From NCBI GenBank assembly GCA_949286405.1, contig CASECH010000223.1, forward strand, positions 1-11,759: a stretch of DNA of 11,759 bases, read 5' to 3'. The position numbers were made by a program, and so were the translations under genes. Below, piece by piece: positions 6,816 through 11,759 of this stretch. The notes beneath the pieces are model-generated. The model saw only the letters and a program-made list of their open reading frames with translations, did no database searches and had not been told where the DNA came from. This DNA comes from an uncultured bacterium (lineage in GTDB: Bacteria > Cyanobacteriota > Vampirovibrionia > Gastranaerophilales > Gastranaerophilaceae). Numbering within the stretch: the first letter of the stretch is position 1; the number at the start of each line of letters is the position of its first letter.

Positions 6816-7148
6816 TTATCCACCGATTAAGTTTAAGCTGCAAGAAGTTTTGATATTGTTGTTTACCATGTTCTTCAAACTGGATATTTCGTTGTCTAGT
6901 GCTGTAATTTGCGAATCCAACGAATCTTGTCTTGTTTCAAGATATTGTTCTGTAGAAACAAGCTGTTGATAATATGCATCTGTTTCTCCATCCCAATTTG
7001 AGTCAGCTTCTTCTTGTGCAGATGCATAATATCCCATTTCTTTTGTGATGTAATTAGTTCTGCTCATAACAAGGGTTTGCTCAAATTGTAATTGGCTTTT
7101 TTGTAAAGTAAATAAATTTTTCTGTGCATCAATTGCTAAAAAAGTCAT
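6816..7148 (-). CDS. Small helical protein with a central W-x-G turn, unrecognised
   Basis: I do not recognise this 110-residue protein. It is rich in Gln, Glu, Ser and Asn and looks like a helical hairpin: one long amphipathic helix (about 5-48), a turn at S50-N-W-D-G54, and a second helix (about 56-100) with heptad-like leucine/isoleucine spacing (SLDSQITALDNEISSLKNMV). It ends in a short tail, SCSLNLIGG, with a single cysteine at 103 and a Gly-Gly terminus. No signal peptide or membrane segment is seen. The size, the two-helix shape and W52-x-G54 in the turn resemble WXG100/ESX-type substrates, but no Y-x-x-x-[DE] secretion tail was found, so this is only a shape comparison. AAGGAGAG lies seven bases before the ATG, and a promoter-like pair precedes it. 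It is a single gene behind the ribosomal operon terminator, converging with folD across a 13-base gap. That it is a real gene is well supported; its function is unknown. Confidence 0.78.
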   Translation of the reverse strand: MTFLAIDAQKNLFTLQKSQLQFEQTLVMSRTNYITKEMGYYASAQEEADSNWDGETDAYYQQLVSTEQYLETRQDSLDSQITALDNEISSLKNMVNNNIKTSCSLNLIGG

Positions 7149-7183
7149 GTCTCATCTCTCCTTATTTTAATTTTACTTTCTTG

Positions 7184-7212
7184 AATATATAAAGTATTTT
7201 TATAAGTTACAA
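7184..7212 (-). promoter_or_regulatory. Candidate sigma-70 promoter for the small helical protein gene
   Basis: On the minus strand TTGTAA (7207-7212) and TATATT (7184-7189) are separated by exactly 17 bases. The start point would lie about 30 bases before the ATG at 7148, just ahead of AAGGAGAG. The rest of 7149-7313 holds only AT-rich DNA and the rpsI terminator. Confidence 0.45.
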
Positions 7213-7262
7213 TTTCACATAGCTTTTTTTTTGTTACATGTCTTAACATTTTCCTTAATTAT

Positions 7263-7291
7263 AAAAAAGACGGCCATAATAGCCGTCTTTT
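7263..7291 (-). terminator. Intrinsic terminator of the rpsM-rpsI operon
   Basis: A perfect 10-pair stem (7265-7274 with 7282-7291, GACGGC/GCCGTC core) has a 7-base loop. Read on the minus strand, it runs into six Ts (positions 7268-7263). It lies 22 bases after the rpsI stop codon and separates the ribosomal operon from the small gene downstream. Confidence 0.92.
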
Positions 7292-7313
7292 GAGTATTTT
7301 GTATAAATACAAA

Positions 7314-7709
7314 TTAACGTTTTGAGAATTGGAAACGTTTTCTAGCACGTTTACGACCGTATTTTTTACGTTCTTTAACACGCGGGTCACGAGTTAGAAG
7401 CCCTTCCAAACGTAATACGTTTTTGTATTCTTCATTAGCTTTTACAAGAGCTCTTGAGATACCATGTCTGATAGCTCCACATTGAGCTACAACACCACCA
7501 CCTACAGCTTTAACTCTTACATCATATTTTTCTTGGTTGTCAGTCAAAACTAGTGGTCTGTATACTAACATTTCGATAGCAGGTCTATTGCCGATATAAT
7601 CTCTTAATTTTTTACCGTTAACAAAAATTCTGCCTTTACCTTTAACAAGTTTTACAACTGCGATAGAGGTTTTTCTTCTGCCTGTTGCCATAATTTCTTT
7701 ATCAGCCAT
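7314..7709 (-). CDS. rpsI: 30S ribosomal protein S9
   Basis: Small-subunit head protein whose C-terminal tail reaches the P-site tRNA. 131 residues, normal length. Family marks: GRRKTSIAVVKL (10-21), GRIFVNGKKL, the glycine-rich KAVGGGVVAQCGAIRHGISRAL segment, and the basic C-terminus ending RARKRFQFSKR with the invariant final Lys-Arg. The start chosen overlaps the rplM stop by one base (TAATG) and has AAGGAGG seven bases upstream, within the end of rplM. The internal Met at codon 7 (before ATGRRK) would also give a plausible S9 but has no such site. It is the last gene of the operon and is followed by an intrinsic terminator. Confidence 0.98.
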   Translation of the reverse strand: MADKEIMATGRRKTSIAVVKLVKGKGRIFVNGKKLRDYIGNRPAIEMLVYRPLVLTDNQEKYDVRVKAVGGGVVAQCGAIRHGISRALVKANEEYKNVLRLEGLLTRDPRVKERKKYGRKRARKRFQFSKR

Positions 7710-8146
7710 TATTTAGCCTCCTTTTCTAACGCAATCGGTTTTTGAGCTGCGTGTGGGTGTTCACTTCCTGTGTAGATTTTAAGTTTAGTTAGTTGTTCTG
7801 CACCTAAAGTGTTGTGAGGTAACATACCTTTTACAGCTTTTTCGATTAACAATCTTGCATCTTTTTCACGTAATTCTTTTACGCTTGCTGATTTTAGTCC
7901 ACCTGGATATCCTGTATGGTGGTAATAAATTTTATCAGTTTCTTTTTTACCTGAAACACGAATTTTTTCCGCATTGATAACGATTACAAAATCTCCGGTA
8001 TCAACATTTGGTGTGTATTCAGGCTTGTTTTTTCCTCTTAGAATATTGGCAATTCTAGTAGCCAATCTACCAAGGATTTCATCCTCAGCATCAATTAGAT
8101 ACCATTTTCTTTCTACTTCTAGAGGTTTTGCTGAATAAGTTTTCAT
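7709..8146 (-). CDS. rplM: 50S ribosomal protein L13
   Basis: Early-assembling large-subunit protein that binds 23S rRNA. 145 residues, normal length. Recognised by the N-terminus (KPLEVERKWYLIDAEDEILG, residues 7-26), then RLATRIANILRGKNKPEYTPNVDTGDFVIVINAEKI, the HHTGYPGGLKS loop, KAVKGMLPHNTLG, and the end LKIYTGSEHPHAAQKP. GGAGA lies six bases before the ATG. The gene is translationally coupled to rpsI by a one-base overlap and follows truA by 25 bases. The pair rplM-rpsI is conserved in nearly all bacteria; joining it to truA and the alpha operon is the cyanobacterial (and, with extra genes between, Firmicute) arrangement. Confidence 0.98.
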   Translation of the reverse strand: MKTYSAKPLEVERKWYLIDAEDEILGRLATRIANILRGKNKPEYTPNVDTGDFVIVINAEKIRVSGKKETDKIYYHHTGYPGGLKSASVKELREKDARLLIEKAVKGMLPHNTLGAEQLTKLKIYTGSEHPHAAQKPIALEKEAK

Positions 8147-8171
8147 GCTTTGTCTCCATTTATTTTATTAT

Positions 8172-8939
8172 TTAATATTCTACTTTCATTAAAGTTAATC
8201 CAAATGGACTAACTGTTCTTCCTGCTTTTGTTCGATCCTTCGCTTCAAGTACATTCTTCATATGAATACTGTTTAGGTTATGACCTTCAATTTCAAGAAG
8301 AGTGCCGACTATAGTTCTTACCATATTGTATAAAAATCTATTTCCTACAATATCAATAATAACTCTGTCATTTTCTCTATGACATTCGGCTTTTTCTATA
8401 AAACATATCTTGCTTGGGTTTAGCGTTCCGGAACTTTTGAAACTTGAAAAATCATGCTCGCCTAATAAATAATTAAGTGATTCTTGCATCCTTTCAATGT
8501 TAACGTCATACTTAATTCGCATTAAGTCCCCGTCAAAGGCATCTTTACATTTTCTGTTTATAAATACGTAACGATAATATCTTCTTTTTGCAGACTTTTG
8601 TGCATGAAAATTCTTATCTACCTCTTGTAGGTTACAAACAGAAATTTCATCCGGCAATATTTCATTTAGCGAATAGACAAACTTTGAAGCAACAATACAT
8701 TTGTCTGTGTCAAAATGAACTATTTGACCTTTTGAATTAACACCTTTATCAGTCCTTCCGGAAAAGATTGTTTTTATAGATCTTATATTAGTTGTGGTAT
8801 CACCACATATCAATGTTCGAAGAGCTTTTTCAAGTTCACCTTGTATAGTCGGTGTATCAATTTCTTTACCGTTTTCAAATTGAATCTGACTTCCGGCAAA
8901 GTTTTTACCGATATAATGAACCTGAATGGCGTATCTCAT
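8172..8939 (-). CDS. truA: tRNA pseudouridine(38-40) synthase TruA
   Basis: Converts uridines 38, 39 and 40 in the anticodon stem-loop of many tRNAs to pseudouridine. 255 residues, usual length. The catalytic aspartate is D64 in SGRTDKGV (60-67). It also has the TruA-type N-terminus (MRYAIQVHYIGKNFAGSQIQ), AKRRYYRYVF, HDFSSFKSSG, and the C-terminal RFLYNMVRTIVGTLLEIEG and DRTKAGRTVSPFGLTL motifs. The usual 'FxGWQ' near residue 15 reads FAGSQ here, a minor variant. The ATG lies five bases after the rplQ stop and no Shine-Dalgarno sequence is visible before it (TTGGTATAAGTCC), so translation probably depends on ribosomes finishing rplQ. Its position between rplQ and rplM matches Cyanobacteria. 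Confidence 0.97.
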   Translation of the reverse strand: MRYAIQVHYIGKNFAGSQIQFENGKEIDTPTIQGELEKALRTLICGDTTTNIRSIKTIFSGRTDKGVNSKGQIVHFDTDKCIVASKFVYSLNEILPDEISVCNLQEVDKNFHAQKSAKRRYYRYVFINRKCKDAFDGDLMRIKYDVNIERMQESLNYLLGEHDFSSFKSSGTLNPSKICFIEKAECHRENDRVIIDIVGNRFLYNMVRTIVGTLLEIEGHNLNSIHMKNVLEAKDRTKAGRTVSPFGLTLMKVEY

Positions 8940-8944
8940 TGGAC

Positions 8945-9373
8945 TTATACCAATTGAATTAATGCCATTTCAGAAGCGTCACCACGTCTTGGAGGTAATC
9001 TGAATATTCTTGTATATCCGCCTTGACGATCAGAGTATTTTTTACCGATAACTACAAATAGTTTTCTTAGAACTGTTTCTGAAGCTAGTTTTTTATCAGC
9101 TTGTGGAGCTTCAAATACTTCACCTGTAGTTAAATCCATAAATTTACCTGTTTCTTTATCGAAGATAAATTTAGCTGCTTGACGACGAGCATGTAGATCG
9201 CCTCTTTTTGCAAGGGTGATAATTTCTTCAGCATATGGTCTTAATGCTTTTGCACGAGCCATAGTTGTTTTGATTTCACCGTGTACAAAAAGCTCAGTAG
9301 CCAAAGCACGCAACAAAGCAACTCTTTGATCTTGTGCTTTACCTAATGTATGTTTTTTAGTTTGGTGTCTCAT
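8945..9373 (-). CDS. rplQ: 50S ribosomal protein L17, with an internal insertion
   Basis: Large-subunit protein located near the exit tunnel. Recognised by the N-terminus MRHQTKKHTLGKAQDQRVAL, then EIKTTMARAKALRPYAEEIITLAKRGDLHARRQA, and the C-terminus KYSDRQGGYTRIFRLPPRRGD...ALIQLV. At 142 residues it is longer than the common bacterial 116-127. The extra length is an internal segment at about 72-97 (DKETGKFMDLTTGEVFEAPQ and a few residues after), placed between the helical half and the VLRKLF segment; both flanks align normally without it. The reading frame is intact, so this looks like a lineage feature and not an error. AAAGGA lies seven bases before the ATG. It follows rpoA as in nearly all bacteria and is probably coupled to truA. 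Confidence 0.97.
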   Translation of the reverse strand: MRHQTKKHTLGKAQDQRVALLRALATELFVHGEIKTTMARAKALRPYAEEIITLAKRGDLHARRQAAKFIFDKETGKFMDLTTGEVFEAPQADKKLASETVLRKLFVVIGKKYSDRQGGYTRIFRLPPRRGDASEMALIQLV

Positions 9374-9405
9374 TTTTGTATCCTTTATATTTTATTTAGT
9401 AATTA

Positions 9406-10374
9406 TTAACCAATTTCTTCTTCTACTTCAGGGTTTGGAGCTAGGTCTAAACCGAAGTGGTGAAGTCTTTCGATTACTTCATCTGATGATTTTTTACCGA
9501 AATTTTTAATGTTTAATAAATCATGTTCTGATTTTTTCAATAACTCTGCCATTGAGTTAATGCTTGCACGTTTTAAGCAATTGTAAGCTCTAACAGACAA
9601 TTCTAATTCTTCAATAGTCATTGAAGGAACATTAGAATCTTCTTCTTCTACTTCTTCTACACTTACTGCAGGAGTAATTACGGGTTGTCCTGTAATTGCT
9701 GCAATTTGCATAAAGTGTTCAATTAATAGGTTAGAAGCTTGGCTTAATGCATTTGTTACATCGATAGATCCGTTAGACCAAATTTCTAAAGTAAGCTTAT
9801 CGAAGTCAATTGAATCTCCTACACGAGCACTTTCTACTGTGTAGCTTACGCGCTTGATAGGCATAAATGTTGCGTCAATTGGTAATACATCGATAGAAAC
9901 GCCTTTTGAATCTCTTGGAACATCATTAGCAACGTAACCTTTTCCTGTTTCTACAATAACGTCAGCATGGAAACTTCCACCATCTGCTACTGTACAAATT
10001 AACCAGTCAGGATTAACAACTTTTACTCCTGCAGGAAGTTGGATATCACTTGCTAATACCGGTCCAGGACGATCAACATCTATTCTTAGGTGTTGAGCTT
10101 CTTTGGAATCTGTCTTTACAACAAGACCTTTCAAGTTTAGCATTACATCGATAACGTCTTCTAATACACCAGGAATTGCGGTGTATTCGTGAGTGATACC
10201 TTCTATTCTAGCTGAAGTTACTGCTGTACCTTCTAGGCTTGATAAAAGTACACGTCTTAAAGAGTTTCCGATTGTAGTACCGAAACCTTTTGCTAACGGC
10301 TCTATTACGAATTTACCGTATTGTGATCCGTCTGAACTTGTTGTTGTATTAACACATTTAATTTTTAATTCCAT
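9406..10374 (-). CDS. rpoA: DNA-directed RNA polymerase alpha subunit
   Basis: The alpha dimer starts assembly of RNA polymerase, and its C-terminal domain contacts promoter UP elements and activators. 322 residues, normal length. The N-terminal domain (1-about 232) carries the dimerisation signature FGTTIGNSLRRVLLSSLEG (31-49), EYTAIPGVLEDV and the DVLPIDATFMPIKRVSY segment. An acidic flexible linker (about 238-250, EEVEEEDSN) follows. The C-terminal domain (about 252-312) has helix-hairpin-helix features: LSVRAYNCLKRASI, in which R262, N265 and C266 match the DNA-binding R265/N268/C269 of E. coli, and NIKNFGKKSSDEV. AGGAGA lies about nine bases before the ATG. A 64-base gap separates it from rpsD, containing only a weak hairpin (10410-10423). 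High rpoA expression is expected from its place in the operon. Confidence 0.98.
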   Translation of the reverse strand: MELKIKCVNTTTSSDGSQYGKFVIEPLAKGFGTTIGNSLRRVLLSSLEGTAVTSARIEGITHEYTAIPGVLEDVIDVMLNLKGLVVKTDSKEAQHLRIDVDRPGPVLASDIQLPAGVKVVNPDWLICTVADGGSFHADVIVETGKGYVANDVPRDSKGVSIDVLPIDATFMPIKRVSYTVESARVGDSIDFDKLTLEIWSNGSIDVTNALSQASNLLIEHFMQIAAITGQPVITPAVSVEEVEEEDSNVPSMTIEELELSVRAYNCLKRASINSMAELLKKSEHDLLNIKNFGKKSSDEVIERLHHFGLDLAPNPEVEEEIG

Positions 10375-10438
10375 GTTTTTTAATCTCCTAGTTTAAAATT
10401 AACTATTTTGGATTTTTTAATCCGCGTCTTCTTACCCG

Positions 10439-11041
10439 TTATTTAGAATAATATTCGATTACGAGTTGTTCTTTGATTTCTGGATCTAATTCTTCTCTTT
10501 CAGGAATTCTATCGAAAGTAATTTTCAATGCATCCTTATCAATTGTCATCCAAGCTGGAGCACATGCCATATCTATCATTTCAGATACTGTTTTTAGGTA
10601 TGCTGAACTTTTAGCTTTAACTGTGATTACATCTCCTGCTTTTACTAAGTATGATGGGATATCTACTTTCTTATCATTTACAAGAACATGACCGTGATTT
10701 ACGATTTGTCTTGTTTGTTTACGAGTGATACCGAATCCAGCTCTGAATAGGATGTTATCTAGTCTTGATTCTAGTAATTGTAATAGGATTGTACCTGTTA
10801 CACCTTTTCTTCTTGCTGCTTCAGTGTAGTATTTTGCAAATTGTTTTTCACTTACTAGGTATGTAAATCTGATTTTTTGTTTTTCTGATAAGTGAATTGC
10901 ATATTCAGAAAGTTTTTTTCTAGCTGCACCATGTTGTCCTGATGCTGTTTGTCTCATAGACGATGTAAGTTTTCTGTTTGACAAATCTTTTACTTTTTTA
11001 TTTCTGAATAATTTATTTGATGGTCCTGTATATCTAGCCAT
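10439..11041 (-). CDS. rpsD: 30S ribosomal protein S4 (zinc-free type)
   Basis: Primary 16S rRNA-binding protein that nucleates assembly of the 30S body and often represses its own operon. 200 residues. Motifs: MARYTGPSNKLFRNKK at the start, ASGQHGAARKKLSEYA (33-48), EKQKIRFTYLVSEKQF, the S4 RNA-binding domain (about 90-152, with ESRLDNILFRAGFG and QIVNHGHVLVNDKKVDIPSY), and the end ELDPEIKEQLVIEYYSK. The four zinc-binding cysteines of the C+ form near residues 9-31 are absent, so this is the C-minus form and resembles cyanobacterial S4. GGAGA lies about ten bases before the ATG. The 92-base space upstream holds a strong imperfect hairpin that may control this gene. Most Cyanobacteria carry rpsD elsewhere, so its place between rpsK and rpoA is a difference from them. 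Confidence 0.98.
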   Translation of the reverse strand: MARYTGPSNKLFRNKKVKDLSNRKLTSSMRQTASGQHGAARKKLSEYAIHLSEKQKIRFTYLVSEKQFAKYYTEAARRKGVTGTILLQLLESRLDNILFRAGFGITRKQTRQIVNHGHVLVNDKKVDIPSYLVKAGDVITVKAKSSAYLKTVSEMIDMACAPAWMTIDKDALKITFDRIPEREELDPEIKEQLVIEYYSK

Positions 11042-11069
11042 TTTTTAATTTTCTCCTTTTAATTCTTGT

Positions 11070-11116
11070 GACGGGGCATCTATGGTTTGCTTTTTGGCTT
11101 TAAGCAAGCCCCCGTC
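11070..11116 (-). promoter_or_regulatory. Stable hairpin between rpsK and rpsD, possible S4-responsive mRNA element
   Basis: The transcript of the minus strand can fold with an outer stem GACGGGG/CCCCGUC (11110-11116 with 11070-11076, seven perfect pairs) stacked on an inner stem of eight pairs (11085-11092 with 11102-11109, including one G-U). An 8-base bulge lies on one side (11077-11084) and the apical loop has 9 bases. No T-run follows on either strand, so it is not a normal terminator. It ends 28 bases before the rpsD ATG and 10 bases before the GGAGA. S4 represses its own synthesis through mRNA structures in several bacteria, so a similar role is plausible but inferred; mRNA processing is an alternative. 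Confidence 0.5.
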
Positions 11117-11133
11117 TGTTACATTTTCATGTA

Positions 11134-11520
11134 TTAAACACGACGTTTTTTAGGTGGACGGCAACCATTGTGAGGAATAGGTGTTACATCTTTAATCAAT
11201 GTAATTTCTAATCCTGCAGCTTGGATAGCTCTGATAGCTGTTTCTCTGCCTGATCCTGGTCCTTTGATATGAACTTCAACTTTTTTCATACCTTGATCAA
11301 TTGATTTTTTAGCTACAAGTTCTGCTGCTGATTGAGCTGCAAATGGAGTTCCTTTTCTTGCTCCTTTGAATCCGGTTGCACCGGCTGTTGCCCAAGCAAT
11401 AGCATTACCTTGTGTATCTGTAGAAGTTACTATTGTATTGTTGAATGTTGATTGAATATGTACAACACCTTGCAATACATTTTTCTTTTCTTTTTTCTTT
11501 GTTTTTTGTGGTCTTGCCAT
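11134..11520 (-). CDS. rpsK: 30S ribosomal protein S11
   Basis: Small-subunit platform protein near the E site and the mRNA exit. 128 residues, normal length. It has a basic N-terminus (MARPQKTKKKEKKN), then GVVHIQSTFNNTIVTSTDTQGN, WATAGATGFKGARKGTPFAAQ, and the C-terminal signature GPGSGRETAIRAIQAAGLEI and DVTPIPHNGCRPPKKRRV. AAAGGA lies eight bases before the ATG. It follows rpsM by 45 bases in the usual order and precedes the structured gap before rpsD. No unusual residues were noticed. Confidence 0.98.
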   Translation of the reverse strand: MARPQKTKKKEKKNVLQGVVHIQSTFNNTIVTSTDTQGNAIAWATAGATGFKGARKGTPFAAQSAAELVAKKSIDQGMKKVEVHIKGPGSGRETAIRAIQAAGLEITLIKDVTPIPHNGCRPPKKRRV

Positions 11521-11565
11521 TTTTATTATCCTTTATTTATTACTTATAAGTTTCTTAGTTACACA

Positions 11566-11759
11566 CTACGCAGTCTTTTTCTTAGTAATTGCTAAGCCTT
11601 TTTTACCGCGTCTTGTTCTTGCATTAGTTTTTGTTCTTTGTCCTCTGCAAGGTAAGTTTCTTTTATGTCTCATACCTCTGTATGAACCAATTTCTTGAAG
11701 ACGTTTGATGTGTAATGATACTTCACGACGTAGGTCACCTTCGATATGATAGTTTGCTA
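11566..11759 (-). CDS. rpsM: 30S ribosomal protein S13, C-terminal fragment (runs off the right edge)
   Basis: The last 63 codons and a TAG stop (11566-11568) are in the window; the N-terminal half lies to the right. The translation starts ANYHIEGDLRREVSLHIKRL and continues QEIGSYRGMRHKRNLPCRGQ, RTKTNARTRRGKKGLAITKK, KTA. This contains the invariant S13 motifs IGSYRGMRHK, LPxRGQRTKTNARTRRG and a lysine-rich tail. S13 sits in the head of the small subunit, contacts the large subunit and reaches the P-site tRNA with its tail. It is the most upstream gene of the operon visible here; infA and rpmJ would be expected further right. Confidence 0.96.
   Translation of the reverse strand, partial: ANYHIEGDLRREVSLHIKRLQEIGSYRGMRHKRNLPCRGQRTKTNARTRRGKKGLAITKKKTA

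Noticed and set aside
6805..6823. Inverted repeat GTGG...CCAC at the folD/110-aa gene junction as a bidirectional terminator
   Set aside because: Only four pairs plus two more past a mismatch, no GC-rich stem and no clear T-run on either strand; too weak to call.
6050..6843. Minus-strand open frames opposite folD
   Set aside because: They are shadows of folD. The longer one (6514-6843) also overlaps the end of the real 110-aa gene and has no ribosome binding site or family motif.
9083..9160. The L17 insertion as a frameshift or sequencing error
   Set aside because: The frame is unbroken, the codon use matches the flanks, and conserved L17 sequence resumes in frame on both sides.
215..10398. 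TAGTTTAA repeated upstream of pheT (215), rplI (3558) and rpoA (10389) as a shared regulatory motif
   Set aside because: Short AT-only-core words recur by chance in this composition, and the distances and orientations to the genes differ.
10410..10423. Hairpin GGATT-TTTT-AATCC between rpsD and rpoA
   Set aside because: Five mostly A-T pairs with a 4-base loop; expected by chance in AT-rich DNA and without a terminator tail.
10193..10691. Plus-strand open frames opposite rpoA and rpsD
   Set aside because: They are antisense to conserved genes, and their translations show no domain and no translation signals.
11070..11116. The rpsK-rpsD hairpin as a transcription terminator or tRNA remnant
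   Set aside because: No T-run follows the stem on either strand, the operon genes continue past it, and there is no cloverleaf or T-loop sequence.

Overview
The window is AT-rich bacterial DNA (about one third G+C by eye) packed with housekeeping genes, most with clear Shine-Dalgarno sites, and with few gaps. The minus-strand order rpsM-rpsK-rpsD-rpoA-rplQ-truA-rplM-rpsI lacks the ECF transporter genes that Bacilli and Clostridia carry between rplQ and truA. The run rplQ-truA-rplM-rpsI is the order typical of Cyanobacteria, pheT stands without pheS beside it, and S4 is a zinc-free type resembling cyanobacterial S4. Together with the low G+C and an anaerobe-type one-carbon cluster, this suggests a non-photosynthetic cyanobacterial relative such as Vampirovibrionia/Melainabacteria (Gastranaerophilales-like). 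That placement is inference; no rRNA is present to test it.

Left part, plus strand: the first 64 bases are the start of fusA (EF-G), running leftwards off the window. It is divergent from pheT (249-2711), which ends at a strong intrinsic terminator. Next comes a secreted protein with two SH3-like domains (2822-3478). Then a tight four-gene row begins: rplI (ribosomal protein L9), a MetE-C-terminal-like 'core' methyltransferase, a CooC-type P-loop ATPase with a C-x-C motif, and folD. The last three suggest a one-carbon module passing folate- or corrinoid-bound methyl groups to an acceptor, probably homocysteine. This is the most interesting functional grouping in the window.

Right part, minus strand: the ribosomal/RNA polymerase alpha operon enters from the right edge with the end of rpsM and runs to rpsI, where an intrinsic terminator (7263-7291) closes it. 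A stable imperfect hairpin lies between rpsK and rpsD and is not terminator-like; it could be a regulatory element for S4. Beyond the terminator, a small unrecognised gene (6816-7148, 110 aa, two predicted helices around a W-x-G turn) has its own promoter and ribosome binding site. It is convergent with folD.

No tRNA, rRNA, CRISPR array, insertion sequence or prophage gene was seen. No stretch longer than 300 bases lacks a gene; the largest gaps are 184 bases (65-248) and 165 bases (7149-7313).
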